This document shows positions 42,421-51,692 of a stretch of 64,000 nucleotides of DNA, one piece after another. A program made the position numbers and the translations under genes. Under the pieces are notes generated by a model, which was not told where the DNA came from, did no database searches, and saw nothing but the letters and a program-made list of their open reading frames with translations. The number at the start of each line of letters is the position of its first letter. Position 1 is the stretch's first letter. Source of the DNA: Proteobacteria bacterium SG_bin6 (lineage in GTDB: Bacteria > Pseudomonadota > Alphaproteobacteria > Sphingomonadales > Sphingomonadaceae); contig LWDJ01000026.1 of NCBI GenBank assembly GCA_002083435.1, positions 1 through 64,000 of the forward strand. Reading direction: 5' to 3'.

Positions 42421-43953
42421 CTAGCCTGCAATTCTCCGTTCCAGCCAAACCGCCGCTTCATCCGGGCTCTTCTTGTCCACATCCCGATCGACCAGCAGAT
42501 TCGCCTCGCGCATCGCCTCCACGGGAATCGCGCCGATCAGCCCCTTCAGCGCCCCCACGAACCGCGCGTCACCTGCATGAGCGCGCGATACCAGCAGCAC
42601 CGCGTCGTAGCCCGGGATCGCGCCCTTGGGGTCGCTCAGCACGGTCAGCTTCTGCGCGGCGATGCGGCCGTCGGAGGAGAAGGCGGTGATCACGTCGGCC
42701 TCGCCGCTCGCCACCGCGCGGTACATGAAAGTGGGGGCATAGGCCTGCGCCTTGCGGAAATGCAGCGGATAGGCACGCTGCACCGCCGCCCATTCTGGGC
42801 GCTCCAGAAATTCTAGGTCCGAACCGAGCTTCAGCGCCGGCGCCTGTGCCACGAGATCGTCGAGGCTCTTCAACCCGCGCTTGGCGGCGACATCACCCCG
42901 CAGCGCGAAGGCATAGGCATTCTCGAACCCCAGCGCGCCGAGCAGCCGCACGCCGTGGGTCCGTGCTACCCAATCGCCCACCTGTCGCACGATCTCGGCC
43001 CGGGCGGGCACGTCCTGGCGCTTCATCTCGTTGGTGAAGATCGTGCCCGAATAATCGACATAGACGTCGATATCGCCGCCGGCGAGCGCGCCGAACACCA
43101 CCGCCGATCCCAGCCCCTCGCGGTAGCGCACCTGATAACCCGCGCGCTCGAGCCGGTGGCCGATGACGCGCGCGAGGATATATTGCTCACCAAAGCCCTT
43201 GGCACCCACGGTCACGCTCGGGCGGCTGCTTGGCATCGCGGGCGCGAGCGCGGCGAGCACGCCCGCCGCCAGCACCACCACCGCCACAATCGCACGCACA
43301 CGCTTGCGCTCGGCGATGCCATATTCGACCATGCCGAGCAGCGCGTCGACGGCCAGTGCCAGCCCCGCCGCGGCGAGGCAGCCGGCGAGCACCAGCGCCC
43401 AATTCTGCGTCTGCAGCCCGGCGAAGATCATGTCGCCAAGCGAGGGCTGGCCGACGGTGGTGGAAAGCGTCGCGGCGCCGATCGTCCAGACGGCGGCGGT
43501 GCGTATCCCCGCCATCAGCACCGGGGAGACGAGCGGCGCCTCGATCAGCAGCAGCTTCTGCCACGCGGTCATCCCGACGCCGTCCGCCGCCTCGATCACC
43601 GCCGGATCGAGCCCGTTGAGGCCGGTTACGGTGTTCCGCAGGATCGGCAGCACGGCATAGAGCGTGAGCGCCATCACCGAAGGCAGGAAACCGAGCGCCG
43701 GAAACCCGCCGCCCACCGCCGCCGACAGGCTCAGCAACAGCGGATAGAACAGCGCGAGCAGCGCGAGGCTGGGGATCGTCTGCACGAGGCTCGCGAAGCC
43801 GAGCGCCGCGCGCGCCACCGCCGGCCGCCGCGCCGACCAGATGGCGAGCGGTAGGCTGATCACCAGCCCCAGCGCGATGGCGCTCGCCGCGAGCAGCAGA
43901 TGCGCGGCGAGCAGGTCTGGCACGCGCTTCAGCGCCTCCAGGAACGGGCTCAT
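42421..43953 (-). CDS. Osmoprotectant ABC importer: permease fused to substrate-binding protein
   Basis: 510 residues combining two proteins usually separate. Residues 1 to about 210 are a BPD-type permease with about five membrane segments and the EAA-like loop AVIEAADGVGMTAWQKLLLIEAPL. After a further membrane segment (VRAIVAVVVLAAGVLAALAP) residues ~245-510 form an OpuAC/ProX-like binding domain (VTVGAKGFGEQYILARVI, DVYVDYSGTIFTNEM, YAPTFMYRAVASGEADVI). The membrane helix keeps the binding domain tethered at the periplasmic face. Substrate is probably glycine betaine, choline or a related quaternary amine, by family. Confidence 0.9.
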   Translation of the reverse strand: MSPFLEALKRVPDLLAAHLLLAASAIALGLVISLPLAIWSARRPAVARAALGFASLVQTIPSLALLALFYPLLLSLSAAVGGGFPALGFLPSVMALTLYAVLPILRNTVTGLNGLDPAVIEAADGVGMTAWQKLLLIEAPLVSPVLMAGIRTAAVWTIGAATLSTTVGQPSLGDMIFAGLQTQNWALVLAGCLAAAGLALAVDALLGMVEYGIAERKRVRAIVAVVVLAAGVLAALAPAMPSSRPSVTVGAKGFGEQYILARVIGHRLERAGYQVRYREGLGSAVVFGALAGGDIDVYVDYSGTIFTNEMKRQDVPARAEIVRQVGDWVARTHGVRLLGALGFENAYAFALRGDVAAKRGLKSLDDLVAQAPALKLGSDLEFLERPEWAAVQRAYPLHFRKAQAYAPTFMYRAVASGEADVITAFSSDGRIAAQKLTVLSDPKGAIPGYDAVLLVSRAHAGDARFVGALKGLIGAIPVEAMREANLLVDRDVDKKSPDEAAVWLERRIAG

Positions 43954-44714
43954 GCCGGGCGCTCCAGCGCGCGCAAAGCGCTGGCCTGTTCGCGCGGTAC
44001 GGCGACCAGCGCTCGCGCCTCGGCAGAGCCTTCGCCCGCGATCAGCGCGCGCGGGCTCGCGTCGGTGACGATCCGGCCCGCCGCCATCACCAGCACCCGG
44101 TCGACGAGCAGCAGCGCCTCGGCCATGTCGTGCGTCACCATGATCGTGGTGAGGTCCAGCCGATCGTGCAGCGCCCGGATCGCCTTGCCCAGGCTGTCGC
44201 GCGTGATCGGATCGAGCGCGCCGAACGGTTCATCCATCAGCAGCAGCCCCGGCTCGGTCGCGAGCGCGCGCGCGACGCCGATGCGCTGGCGCTGGCCGCC
44301 CGAGAGTTCGTCGGGAAAGCGCTTGGCGAATTCGCGCGGCAGCTCGACCAGATCGAGCAGTTCGTCGATCCGCGCGCCATGGTTCTTCAGCCTCGCCAGC
44401 CGCCGCCCGATCGCGATGTTTTCGCCCACCGTGAAGTGCGGGAACAGGCCGATATTCTGGAAGATATAGCCGATGCCGCGCCGTAGCCGGTGCGCGTCCG
44501 CCGCCAGCACGTCGTCGCCATTGATCAGCACCCGGCCCTGGCTGGGCTCGATCAGCCGGTTGATCATCTTGAGCAACGTCGATTTACCCGAGCCCGACGC
44601 GCCTACCAACGCCACGAAACTACCCGCCGCGATCTCCAGACTGACGGCGGCCACCGCATCGGTCGCCCCATAGCGCTTGGCGACGGCATCGAAGCGGACG
44701 GAAGGGCCGGGCAT
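43950..44714 (-). CDS. Osmoprotectant ABC importer ATP-binding protein
   Basis: 254 residues. Walker A VGASGSGKST at 37-46, signature LSGGQRQRIGVARAL, Walker B LLLMDEPFGALDP, and the switch His in TIMVTHDMAEAL. It groups by pattern with OpuCA/OsmV-type ATPases but lacks the C-terminal CBS pair that senses ionic strength in some relatives. Its stop overlaps the start of the fused permease (ATGA). No regulator is adjacent. Confidence 0.92.
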   Translation of the reverse strand: MPGPSVRFDAVAKRYGATDAVAAVSLEIAAGSFVALVGASGSGKSTLLKMINRLIEPSQGRVLINGDDVLAADAHRLRRGIGYIFQNIGLFPHFTVGENIAIGRRLARLKNHGARIDELLDLVELPREFAKRFPDELSGGQRQRIGVARALATEPGLLLMDEPFGALDPITRDSLGKAIRALHDRLDLTTIMVTHDMAEALLLVDRVLVMAAGRIVTDASPRALIAGEGSAEARALVAVPREQASALRALERPA

Positions 44715-44821
44715 CGGTGCCGGTGATGCGGGATCGACCGGCGCGCGTCAAATGCTGCTACGCGACGTGCCCGCTTTGCGGCATGAACCGGCAAAGCCGA
44801 GTCGAGCGGGAAGGGGCGGGT

Positions 44822-45598
44822 ATGCAGCGCATTTTCATCACCGGGGGCGGATCGGGCATCGGCGCCGCCACCGCCAAGCTGTTCGCCGCGCGCGGGTGGC
44901 AGGTGGGGCTGGGCGATGTGAACGAGGCCGGGCTCGCCGCCACCGCCGCCGCCTTGCCCCAGGGCGCGCGCACCTACGGGATCGACGTGCGCGACCGCGA
45001 GCCCTTCGCCGCCGCGCTCGCCGATTTCGCGGGCGATGACGGCCGGATCGACGTGATGATGAATAATGCCGGCATCGCCGTCGGTGGTCCGCTCGTCGCC
45101 AACAGCTGGCAAGAGATCGACCGTGTCGTCGGCATCAACCTGATGGGCGTCGTCAACGGCGCCAAGCTCGCTTACCCCTTTCTGAAGGCGGCGCAGGGCT
45201 GTTTGCTCAACGTATCGTCGGCGGCGGGTATCTATGGCGGGCCGGGCATTGGCATCTATGCCGCGACCAAATTCGCGGTGCGCGGCTTGACCGAGTCGCT
45301 CGACGGCGAATGGGCGGGGGAGGGCATTCGCGTGCGTGCGCTGATGCCGAGCTTCATCGACACGCCGCTGCTCGAAGCAGGCATCGCCGGCACCAATTAC
45401 AGCGTGCGCCAGACGGTGACCGCGGGGGGTCTGGAGATCACGCCGGTGGCGCAGGTCGCCGAGGCGGCTTGGGCGGCGGTGCATGGCACCCGGCTCCATA
45501 CGCCCGTGGGCAAGACCGCGAAGCGCCTGGCCTTCGCGGCGCGCTGGATGCCGGGCGCTTTGCGCCGGCAAATGGGGCGGCGAGGGCTGGCGCGATAA
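44822..45598 (+). CDS. SDR family oxidoreductase
   Basis: 258 residues from ATG 44822, with AAGGGGCGGG upstream. IFITGGGSGIGAATAKLF is the nucleotide-binding start, MNNAGIAVGG the middle motif and GIYAATKFAVRGLTESL the catalytic Tyr-Lys. The C-terminal tail is basic and hydrophobic (FAARWMPGALRRQMGRRG), as in membrane-associated SDRs that act on lipids or retinoid-like substrates. The stop codon abuts the terminator hairpin of the convergent TonB receptor gene. Confidence 0.87.
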   Translation: MQRIFITGGGSGIGAATAKLFAARGWQVGLGDVNEAGLAATAAALPQGARTYGIDVRDREPFAAALADFAGDDGRIDVMMNNAGIAVGGPLVANSWQEIDRVVGINLMGVVNGAKLAYPFLKAAQGCLLNVSSAAGIYGGPGIGIYAATKFAVRGLTESLDGEWAGEGIRVRALMPSFIDTPLLEAGIAGTNYSVRQTVTAGGLEITPVAQVAEAAWAAVHGTRLHTPVGKTAKRLAFAARWMPGALRRQMGRRGLAR

Positions 45599-45628
45599 AA
45601 AACCTCCCCGGCGCGGACGCCGGGGAGG
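45597..45628 (-). terminator. Rho-independent terminator of the TonB receptor gene
   Basis: A perfect 11-bp stem CCTCCCCGGCG (45603-45613) and CGCCGGGGAGG (45618-45628) with a 4-base loop, followed on the minus strand by six T (45597-45602). It lies 27 bases after the receptor stop codon. The same stem may also stop the convergent SDR transcript, though without a T-run on that side. Confidence 0.9.
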
Positions 45629-45655
45629 CCAAGGCCTTGCTCGCGCGGCGCGCGC

Positions 45656-48600
45656 TTAAAAGCGCACGGTTGCCGAGGCGCGGAAGTTGCGGCCGAGAAT
45701 GCCGTCGAAATAGGTCACCGTGCCGCCGCCCGCAGGGGTGGGGAACGGCGTCTTCTCGTCGAGCAGGTTGTTGATCACGAAGCGCAGCGTGAAGCGCTTG
45801 GTGACATCGGCTGAAAGCGTGGTGTTGAAGAAGCTCACCGAGCCGACATTGGGGAAGTCCCGGTTGGTGATCGGCTCGTCGGGGTTTACCCGGGTCGGGC
45901 CGAAATACTGCCATTGCCAAGCCCAGCTGAAGCCGGGCGTGGTGTAATAGAGATTGGCATTGGCCTTGTGCGGCGAATAACCGATCGAATTGCGTAGCGT
46001 CGTCCGGTCGCCTTCACCCACCCGCAGCACCAGCTCATCGGTGTACTGATAATTACCCTGGAACGCGATCCGGCTCTGCGCGCCCAGGAAAGGGGTCGGG
46101 ATCGAATAGCCCAGGTCGACGATCAGCCCTCGGAAATTCTGGGTCGCGGCGTTGGCGAAGCCGGTGTTGATGAAGGTGATCTGTCCAGCTGCGTTGCGGG
46201 TAAAATTGCCGCACAAATTGGTCGGGTAGCTCGCCGAGTCGTAGCAACCTTGCAGCACCTGGGTCGCGTCCAGCGAGGTGATCGCGTTCCGCAGGCGAAT
46301 GTCGACCCAGTCGACCGTCAGGTTCAGGCGCGGCAGCCAGCGCGGCCGGACGATCGCGCCGAGCACATAGGCATCCGCGGTTTCGTTGCGCAGATTTGTG
46401 TTGCCGGCGAGCGTTCCCCGAGTGGTGAAATCGACGATGTTCGACTGGAAGCCGGTGGGCAGCCCCGCTGCCCGGCAATTCGCGGCCCGCTGCGCCGGAT
46501 TGGGTCCGATATTGATAAAGCGCGAATCGCAGGGGTCGTTCGCGGTGGTGAAAATCTGGCTGGTCGGGTTGAACAATTCGGTGATCGCCGGCGCGCGGAC
46601 CGATCGGGTATAATTGCCACGGAAGGTGATGCCCGAAATCGGCTCCCACCGCGCGTCGCCGGTATAGGTGAAATCGCCCCCGGCATAGCTGTTCTCGATA
46701 TAGCGCGCGGCGCCGTGCAGTTCGAGCGAGCGGATGAACGGGATGTTCTGATCATTGCCGATCAACGGCACGCTCAATTCCGCGAACCCTTCGTTGGTGT
46801 AGAAGGAACCCCGCACCGGATCGATCGGCACGCTGCGCCCGAACTGGATGCGCTGTCCCGGATTATTGGGATCGGGCTGGCCGAAATAGAAAGCGCCCGG
46901 ATCGAAATTCGCGCTTTCGTTGCGATGCTCATAGCCGAGCGCGAAGCCGACCGGGCCGCCCCAGATGTTGAACAGATTGCCGGTCAGCGAGGCAGTGACG
47001 ACCCATTGCTCGTTCACCTGGCGCGGATTGGCGGTGGTCGTGACGTAATCGCGCGCGGCCTGCGAGATTTGCTGGCCGAACGGGTTGATCGGCGCACAGG
47101 TGCTGCTGATCGTCGCGATCGGCGCGTTCACCGCGCCGGGGGCGCAGACGATGTTGCCGTTCGCGTCGCGCACCGCGTTGAGCGCGTTCTGGAAATTCTG
47201 CTGCACCAGCACACGCTCGCCGCCCTGCGTGGTCGAGCGGCCATAATTGCCGACGACCTGGAACTTCATGTCCTGACCCAGCGCGCGGAACTTGATATCG
47301 GTGCCGGCGACGAAACGGTAAAGCTCGACGGTCGACGATCCTGCGCCCGAGATCAGATCGGTATTGGCGCGCCCCAGATAGAAGCGATCGGGGAAATCGG
47401 CGGCCGGGTTGTTCGCGAGCGAATTGACGATCGTCGCACGCGCCGCCGGCGATAGAAATGGGTTGTCGACGCTCAGGATGAAATTGCCGTCGGGCGTCCC
47501 CGCCGCGTCGAACAGCGCGGTGTTGTACACCGGCTGGTTGCGCAGCTGCTCGCCGCGGCTGTTGGCGTACCAGCCCTCGAAGAACAGTCGCGTATTGTCT
47601 GACAGGTCGTAATCGGCGAGCGCGGTGAACAGATAGCGCTTGGTCGGCGCGAGCAGGGTGTTGGGCAGCACGAAGCCGTTGCCGCCGTTGAAGTTGATCA
47701 GATTGCCGGTCTGCTGGCCAAATTCGATCGGCACCAGATTGCCTTGCTGATCGAAGGCGAGCGCCTGGCCAGCGCCGTTGGTAACGCTCGGCTGGAACCC
47801 GAACTGGCCCACTTGGCCGGGTGAAATAGGGAAGAAATCGGTGACGAGCGGCGCGCCATTCGGATTGAGCGACGGGATGCGGCGATCACCAATATACACG
47901 CTGTTGAAGGGCGAACTGCCCGGCAGCGGCGTGGTGAACGAGCTGTTGAGCCGCGAATCGGGCCGGTCCTCGAGCGTCAAGCCGCCCTGCTCGTTATATT
48001 CGGCGGCGAAGGTGATGTTGCCACGCCCATCGGCGAAATTGGTGCCGAACAGCCCGCGGATGCGCGCGTCGCTCGCATCGCCGCGCTCGCTGATGCCATA
48101 TTGGCCATCAAGCACCAGCCCCTTGAACTTGCGCTTGGTGATGATGTTGATCGTGCCGGCGATCGCGTCCGAACCATAGATCGGCGCGCCGCCCACCGCG
48201 ATGGTTTCGACGCGATCGACGAGCAGCGTGGGGATGACGTTGAAATCGACCTGGATGCCCGAGCCCGTCGGGCCGAAGATCGAGCTGCTGTTCGAGCTGA
48301 CGAAGCGGCGCCCGTTGACGATGGTGAGCGTGCGCTGGTCGCCCAGGCCGAAGAAGTTGACGAAGTTCTGTCCCGACCCGAACGCGCCGGCCTGGCCACC
48401 GGCGCGGCTGCTGCCGGGGACGCCGAACGAGGGCAGGGTGTTCAGCGCGTCGGCGATGTTCGAGAAGCCGCGCTGATCAATATAGGCCGAATCGACCGTG
48501 ATCGTCGGCTGGCCGCTCTGCAAATTGCGCCGGGCGATGCGCGAGCCGGTGACGACAACGTCATCGGTGTTGCGCGCATCATCGGCGGCCACCGCCGCCT

Positions 48601-48751
48601 GTTGCTGCGCGGGGCCGCCGACCGCGACCGGATTGTCCGGCTGGGTGTTCCCCGCATCCTGATTGTTGACCTGCGCCGTCGCTGGCACGCCCGCAAGCGT
48701 TGCCACGAACGAAACCGACGCGATCAGCGCCGCGCGCATTCTCTTCTGCAT
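45656..48751 (-). CDS. TonB-dependent outer-membrane receptor
   Basis: 1031 residues from ATG 48751 (AAGGGG seven bases upstream). Signal peptide ends near PATAQ. A plug domain follows with a TonB-box-like DDVVVTGSRIARRN, TLPSFGVPGSS, RTLTIVNGRRFV and a GSDAIAGTINIIT segment; the rest is a 22-strand barrel ending in the C-terminal RNFRASATVRF, whose terminal Phe is the usual BAM signal. The Gln/Asn-rich N-terminal extension and long size are typical of the expanded receptor family in sphingomonads. Substrate unknown. Confidence 0.93.
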   Translation of the reverse strand: MQKRMRAALIASVSFVATLAGVPATAQVNNQDAGNTQPDNPVAVGGPAQQQAAVAADDARNTDDVVVTGSRIARRNLQSGQPTITVDSAYIDQRGFSNIADALNTLPSFGVPGSSRAGGQAGAFGSGQNFVNFFGLGDQRTLTIVNGRRFVSSNSSSIFGPTGSGIQVDFNVIPTLLVDRVETIAVGGAPIYGSDAIAGTINIITKRKFKGLVLDGQYGISERGDASDARIRGLFGTNFADGRGNITFAAEYNEQGGLTLEDRPDSRLNSSFTTPLPGSSPFNSVYIGDRRIPSLNPNGAPLVTDFFPISPGQVGQFGFQPSVTNGAGQALAFDQQGNLVPIEFGQQTGNLINFNGGNGFVLPNTLLAPTKRYLFTALADYDLSDNTRLFFEGWYANSRGEQLRNQPVYNTALFDAAGTPDGNFILSVDNPFLSPAARATIVNSLANNPAADFPDRFYLGRANTDLISGAGSSTVELYRFVAGTDIKFRALGQDMKFQVVGNYGRSTTQGGERVLVQQNFQNALNAVRDANGNIVCAPGAVNAPIATISSTCAPINPFGQQISQAARDYVTTTANPRQVNEQWVVTASLTGNLFNIWGGPVGFALGYEHRNESANFDPGAFYFGQPDPNNPGQRIQFGRSVPIDPVRGSFYTNEGFAELSVPLIGNDQNIPFIRSLELHGAARYIENSYAGGDFTYTGDARWEPISGITFRGNYTRSVRAPAITELFNPTSQIFTTANDPCDSRFINIGPNPAQRAANCRAAGLPTGFQSNIVDFTTRGTLAGNTNLRNETADAYVLGAIVRPRWLPRLNLTVDWVDIRLRNAITSLDATQVLQGCYDSASYPTNLCGNFTRNAAGQITFINTGFANAATQNFRGLIVDLGYSIPTPFLGAQSRIAFQGNYQYTDELVLRVGEGDRTTLRNSIGYSPHKANANLYYTTPGFSWAWQWQYFGPTRVNPDEPITNRDFPNVGSVSFFNTTLSADVTKRFTLRFVINNLLDEKTPFPTPAGGGTVTYFDGILGRNFRASATVRF

Positions 48752-48885
48752 TTTCAAACCCCTTATCGTCCCAAACTACGCGTTTTCACGTAATTCACGG
48801 TTGGGCCGGCGAGGTCCTTCGTCAACTGCTTAAGTACTATTACGCAGGCGTTTCCGTCACCTACTGTGTCAGTGCTGCAACACAC

Positions 48886-49176
48886 TCATTCCAGGATCGA
48901 ATCGATTGACTGGGCCAACTCGATGTCCCGCCCGGACAGCCCGCCAGCGTCATGCGTCGTCAGCAAAATCTCCACCCGGTTCCACACGTTCGACCATTCG
49001 GGGTGGTGATCGGCCTTCTCCGCGAGCAGCGCGACCCGGACCATGAAGGCGAAGGCTTCGCTGAAATCGGCGAAGCTGCAGGTGCGGCGGATGCCGTCAC
49101 GTTCCTCGTCATAATCCCAGTCGGGCAATCCATCCAGCGCCTCGGCGCGTTCGGCGTCGCTCAGCCGTTCGATCAT
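48886..49176 (-). CDS. phhB: Pterin-4a-carbinolamine dehydratase
   Basis: 96 residues. It regenerates tetrahydropterin after aromatic amino-acid hydroxylation by dehydrating the 4a-carbinolamine. The family signature EKADHHPEWSNVWNRVEI gives the catalytic His pair at 57-58. No phenylalanine hydroxylase gene is in the window, though maiA at the right edge belongs to the tyrosine breakdown route. Divergent from the zincin gene, 49 bases apart. Confidence 0.93.
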   Translation of the reverse strand: MIERLSDAERAEALDGLPDWDYDEERDGIRRTCSFADFSEAFAFMVRVALLAEKADHHPEWSNVWNRVEILLTTHDAGGLSGRDIELAQSIDSILE

Positions 49177-49225
49177 CGCTGTGCCTCCCTTGCTCTTGGT
49201 GTTCGCCCGTGCCTATCACCGGGCG

Positions 49226-49627
49226 ATGACGGGGCAAGCGCCGACTTTGGATGCAATCGAGGAGCGCGCGCGTGACGTGCTCGCGCGCCTGCCGGCCCCC
49301 TTCGCCGCGCATCTTCAAGACATCATTCTGATCGTCGAGGAGTTCGCCGACGATCAGACGCTCGACGCGCTCGGGATCAAGGACCCGTTCGAGCTGACCG
49401 GGCTCTATCACGGCCGGCCGGTGGGCGAGAAAGCGCTTGCTTCAGGCGATTTGCCCGATCGCATCCACCTGTATCGCCGACCAATTCTGGATGAGTGGTG
49501 CGCGACCGGGGTAACCCTCGACGCGCTGATCACGCATGTCGTGGTGCACGAAGTTGGCCATCATTTCGGCCTGTCCGACGCCGATATGCACGCGCTAGAA
49601 GCCTCGGTGGCCGAGGAAGGCGCGTGA
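49226..49627 (+). CDS. Zincin-like metallopeptidase family protein
   Basis: 133 residues from ATG 49226. The active-site consensus HEVGHHFGLSD is at 108-118 (H108, E109, H112, with a following Asp), the minigluzincin/MMP1-type pattern of a small family often annotated simply as metallopeptidase. The N-terminal part (DIILIVEEFADDQTLDALG) is conserved too. Substrate unknown. Its TGA overlaps the GTG of ccmA, so it is likely translated with the cytochrome c maturation exporter genes. Confidence 0.85.
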   Translation: MTGQAPTLDAIEERARDVLARLPAPFAAHLQDIILIVEEFADDQTLDALGIKDPFELTGLYHGRPVGEKALASGDLPDRIHLYRRPILDEWCATGVTLDALITHVVVHEVGHHFGLSDADMHALEASVAEEGA

Positions 49628-50184
49628 TCGCCTTCGAGGGCGTTGCCTGCGACCGCGGCGGGCGGCGGCTGTTCTCTGGCGTCAGCTTTTCGGTCGCGGG
49701 GGGCGATGCCCTCCTGGTACGCGGCCCCAATGGCGCGGGCAAATCGAGCCTGTTGCGTCTCGCCGCCGGCCTGCTCGCCCCCGCCGAGGGGCGGGTGGTG
49801 GGCGAGGGCGCGCGTGGTTGGCTGGGGGAACTGCACGCGCTCGACCCGGAATTGCCGCTCGGCCGCGCGCTCGGCTTCTGGACCGGGCTCGACGGCGCGG
49901 GGGTGCGGCTGGCGGCGGCGCTGGACCGCGCGGGGCTCGCCGCGCTCGCCGAGGTGCCGGTGCGATTGCTATCGACCGGGCAACGGCGCCGCGCGGCGCT
50001 GGTGCCGTTGCTCGCCGCAGCGCCGCTGGTGTGGTTGCTCGATGAGCCGGCGAGCGGGCTCGATGTCGATGCGGTCGCTCTGCTCGGCCAATTGATCGCC
50101 GACCACCGCGCCGGCGGTGGCGCGGTGCTGGTCGCGACCCACCAGCCGATCGACCTGCCGGGTGCCGAGGAGCTGGCGCTGTGA
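49624..50184 (+). CDS. ccmA: Heme ABC exporter ATP-binding protein CcmA
   Basis: 186 residues from GTG 49624. Walker A RGPNGAGKSS at 33-42, the CcmA-type signature LLSTGQRRRAAL and Walker B LVWLLDEPASGLD. With CcmB it powers release of holo-CcmE in cytochrome c maturation. Slightly short, as usual for CcmA. Overlaps its neighbours by four bases on both sides. Confidence 0.9.
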   Translation: MIAFEGVACDRGGRRLFSGVSFSVAGGDALLVRGPNGAGKSSLLRLAAGLLAPAEGRVVGEGARGWLGELHALDPELPLGRALGFWTGLDGAGVRLAAALDRAGLAALAEVPVRLLSTGQRRRAALVPLLAAAPLVWLLDEPASGLDVDAVALLGQLIADHRAGGGAVLVATHQPIDLPGAEELAL

Positions 50185-50816
50185 TCGCGGCGCTCATCGC
50201 CCGCGACCTGCGCCGCGCCTGGGTGGGCGGCGGCGCGGTGCTGCCGATCGCGTTCTTCCTGCTGGTGACGATCCTGTTCCCGTTCGGTGTCGGCCCCGAT
50301 GCGGCGCTGCTCGGCCGCGTCGCGAGCGGGGTGATCTGGGCAGCGGCTTTGCTCGCGGCGTTGCTCCCGGTCGAGCGGCTGGTCGCGCCCGATCTGGAGG
50401 CGGGCGTGCTCGATCAGCTCGCCGTGCGCGGGGTGCCGCTGGTGCTGATCGCCGCCGCCAAGCTCGTCGCGCATTGGCTGAGCTTCGGGCCGCCGTTGAT
50501 GCTCGCCGCGCTGATCGCGAGCGCGCTGCTCGCGCTGCCGGGCGACCGGCTCGCGGCGGTCGAGCTGGCGCTGGCGGTGGGCACGCCGGGGATGGCGGCG
50601 TTGGGCCTCGCGACCGGAGCCTTGGTCGCCGGCCTGCGCGGGGCGGGGGCGGTCGCGGGGCTGGTGATGCTCCCGCTTGGCGTGCCGCTGGTGATCTTCG
50701 GCGCGGGCGCGGTCGAGAGCGCGCAGGGGCTCAAGCTGCTGGGGGCGACGACACTCGTGCTGCTCGTCGGCGCGCCGCTGGTTGCGGCGGGGGCGATGAA
50801 GATCGCACGGGAGTAG
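50181..50816 (+). CDS. ccmB: Heme exporter membrane protein CcmB
   Basis: 211 residues from GTG 50181, about six membrane segments. The opening LIARDLRRAWVGGGAVLPIAFFLLVTILFPFGVG and the ERLVAPDLEAGVLDQL loop are CcmB hallmarks. It forms the exporter complex with CcmA, CcmC and CcmD at the inner membrane. Neither ccmC nor other ccm genes follow: the next gene is on the opposite strand, so the rest of system I must be elsewhere. Confidence 0.92.
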   Translation: MIAALIARDLRRAWVGGGAVLPIAFFLLVTILFPFGVGPDAALLGRVASGVIWAAALLAALLPVERLVAPDLEAGVLDQLAVRGVPLVLIAAAKLVAHWLSFGPPLMLAALIASALLALPGDRLAAVELALAVGTPGMAALGLATGALVAGLRGAGAVAGLVMLPLGVPLVIFGAGAVESAQGLKLLGATTLVLLVGAPLVAAGAMKIARE

Positions 50817-50822
50817 CCGCCG

Positions 50823-51692
50823 TTACCGCGACCATCTTGCCCAAATCGCGGTGGGCAGCAGCAGGCCGCGCGCTTCCTCGCGCACCACCAGCTCGCCCGC
50901 TTCGACCGTGCCGCCCAGCTCCGCGAGGGCCTGGCGCAGTAACTCTTCGAGCGCGAGCGCCGACAGGCGCACCGCATACACCGTCAGGAACAGGAAGCGC
51001 GAGCGCTCATCGAGCAGCCGCCGGCAATCGGCGATCAGCGCGGGCAGCCCTTCCTCGAGCTTCCACACCTCGCCCTCCGGCCCGCGACCATATTTGGGCG
51101 GATCGAGCAGGATGCCATCATAGCGCCGTCCGCGTCGCCCCTCGCGCGCGACGAACTTGGCGGCATCGTCCACCAGCCAACGGACCGGCGCGTCGCTCAT
51201 GCCGGAGAGCGCCGCGTTGCCCCGCGCCGCCTCGACCGACTTCTTCGAGGCATCGACATGCACCATCCGCGCGCCCTTGGCGGCGAGCGCCAAAGTGCCG
51301 ACCCCGGTATAGCCGAACAGGTTGAGGCATTCAGGCGCCTCCACCCCGGCGACGCGCTCGCGCATCCAGCGCCACACCGGCGCCATGTCGGGAAAGAAGC
51401 CCAGATGGCGGAACGGCGTCGTTTGCGCGGTAAAGCGCACTTCCTCCCAGCGGAGCGGCCAGCCGGCGCGGGGCACCTCGCGGTTGAATTGCCAGCGGCC
51501 ACCGCCTTCCTCGTCGGAGCCGGGCAGGAACTCGGCATCCGCGGCCCAATCGGCGCTGGCGGGCGCCCAGAGCGCCTGCGGCTCGGGGCGGATGAAGCGA
51601 TGGCGGCCATAGCGTTCGAGCTTGCGGCCATGGCCACTGTCGACCAGGCCGTAATCTTCCCATGGCTCGCCGATCAGGGTCTTCAGGCTCAT
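50823..51692 (-). CDS. Class I SAM-dependent rRNA methyltransferase (RlmI/RlmK-like)
   Basis: 289 residues. SAM motif NLFGYTGVGTLALAAKGA, acidic VHVDASKKSVEAARGNA, and the catalytic-loop YDGILLDPPKYGRGPEG, as in 23S rRNA 5-methylcytosine/7-methylguanine enzymes. The N-terminal PUA domain of E. coli RlmI is missing; here residues 1-90 hold a shorter strand-rich region. Base target unknown. Its ATG overlaps the thrC stop (ATGA), making it the last gene of the long leftward unit. Confidence 0.83.
   Translation of the reverse strand: MSLKTLIGEPWEDYGLVDSGHGRKLERYGRHRFIRPEPQALWAPASADWAADAEFLPGSDEEGGGRWQFNREVPRAGWPLRWEEVRFTAQTTPFRHLGFFPDMAPVWRWMRERVAGVEAPECLNLFGYTGVGTLALAAKGARMVHVDASKKSVEAARGNAALSGMSDAPVRWLVDDAAKFVAREGRRGRRYDGILLDPPKYGRGPEGEVWKLEEGLPALIADCRRLLDERSRFLFLTVYAVRLSALALEELLRQALAELGGTVEAGELVVREEARGLLLPTAIWARWSR

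Noticed and set aside
48758..48885. Promoter for the TonB receptor gene
   Set aside because: A TTGACG is present on the minus strand, but no -10 box at a suitable distance could be defended.
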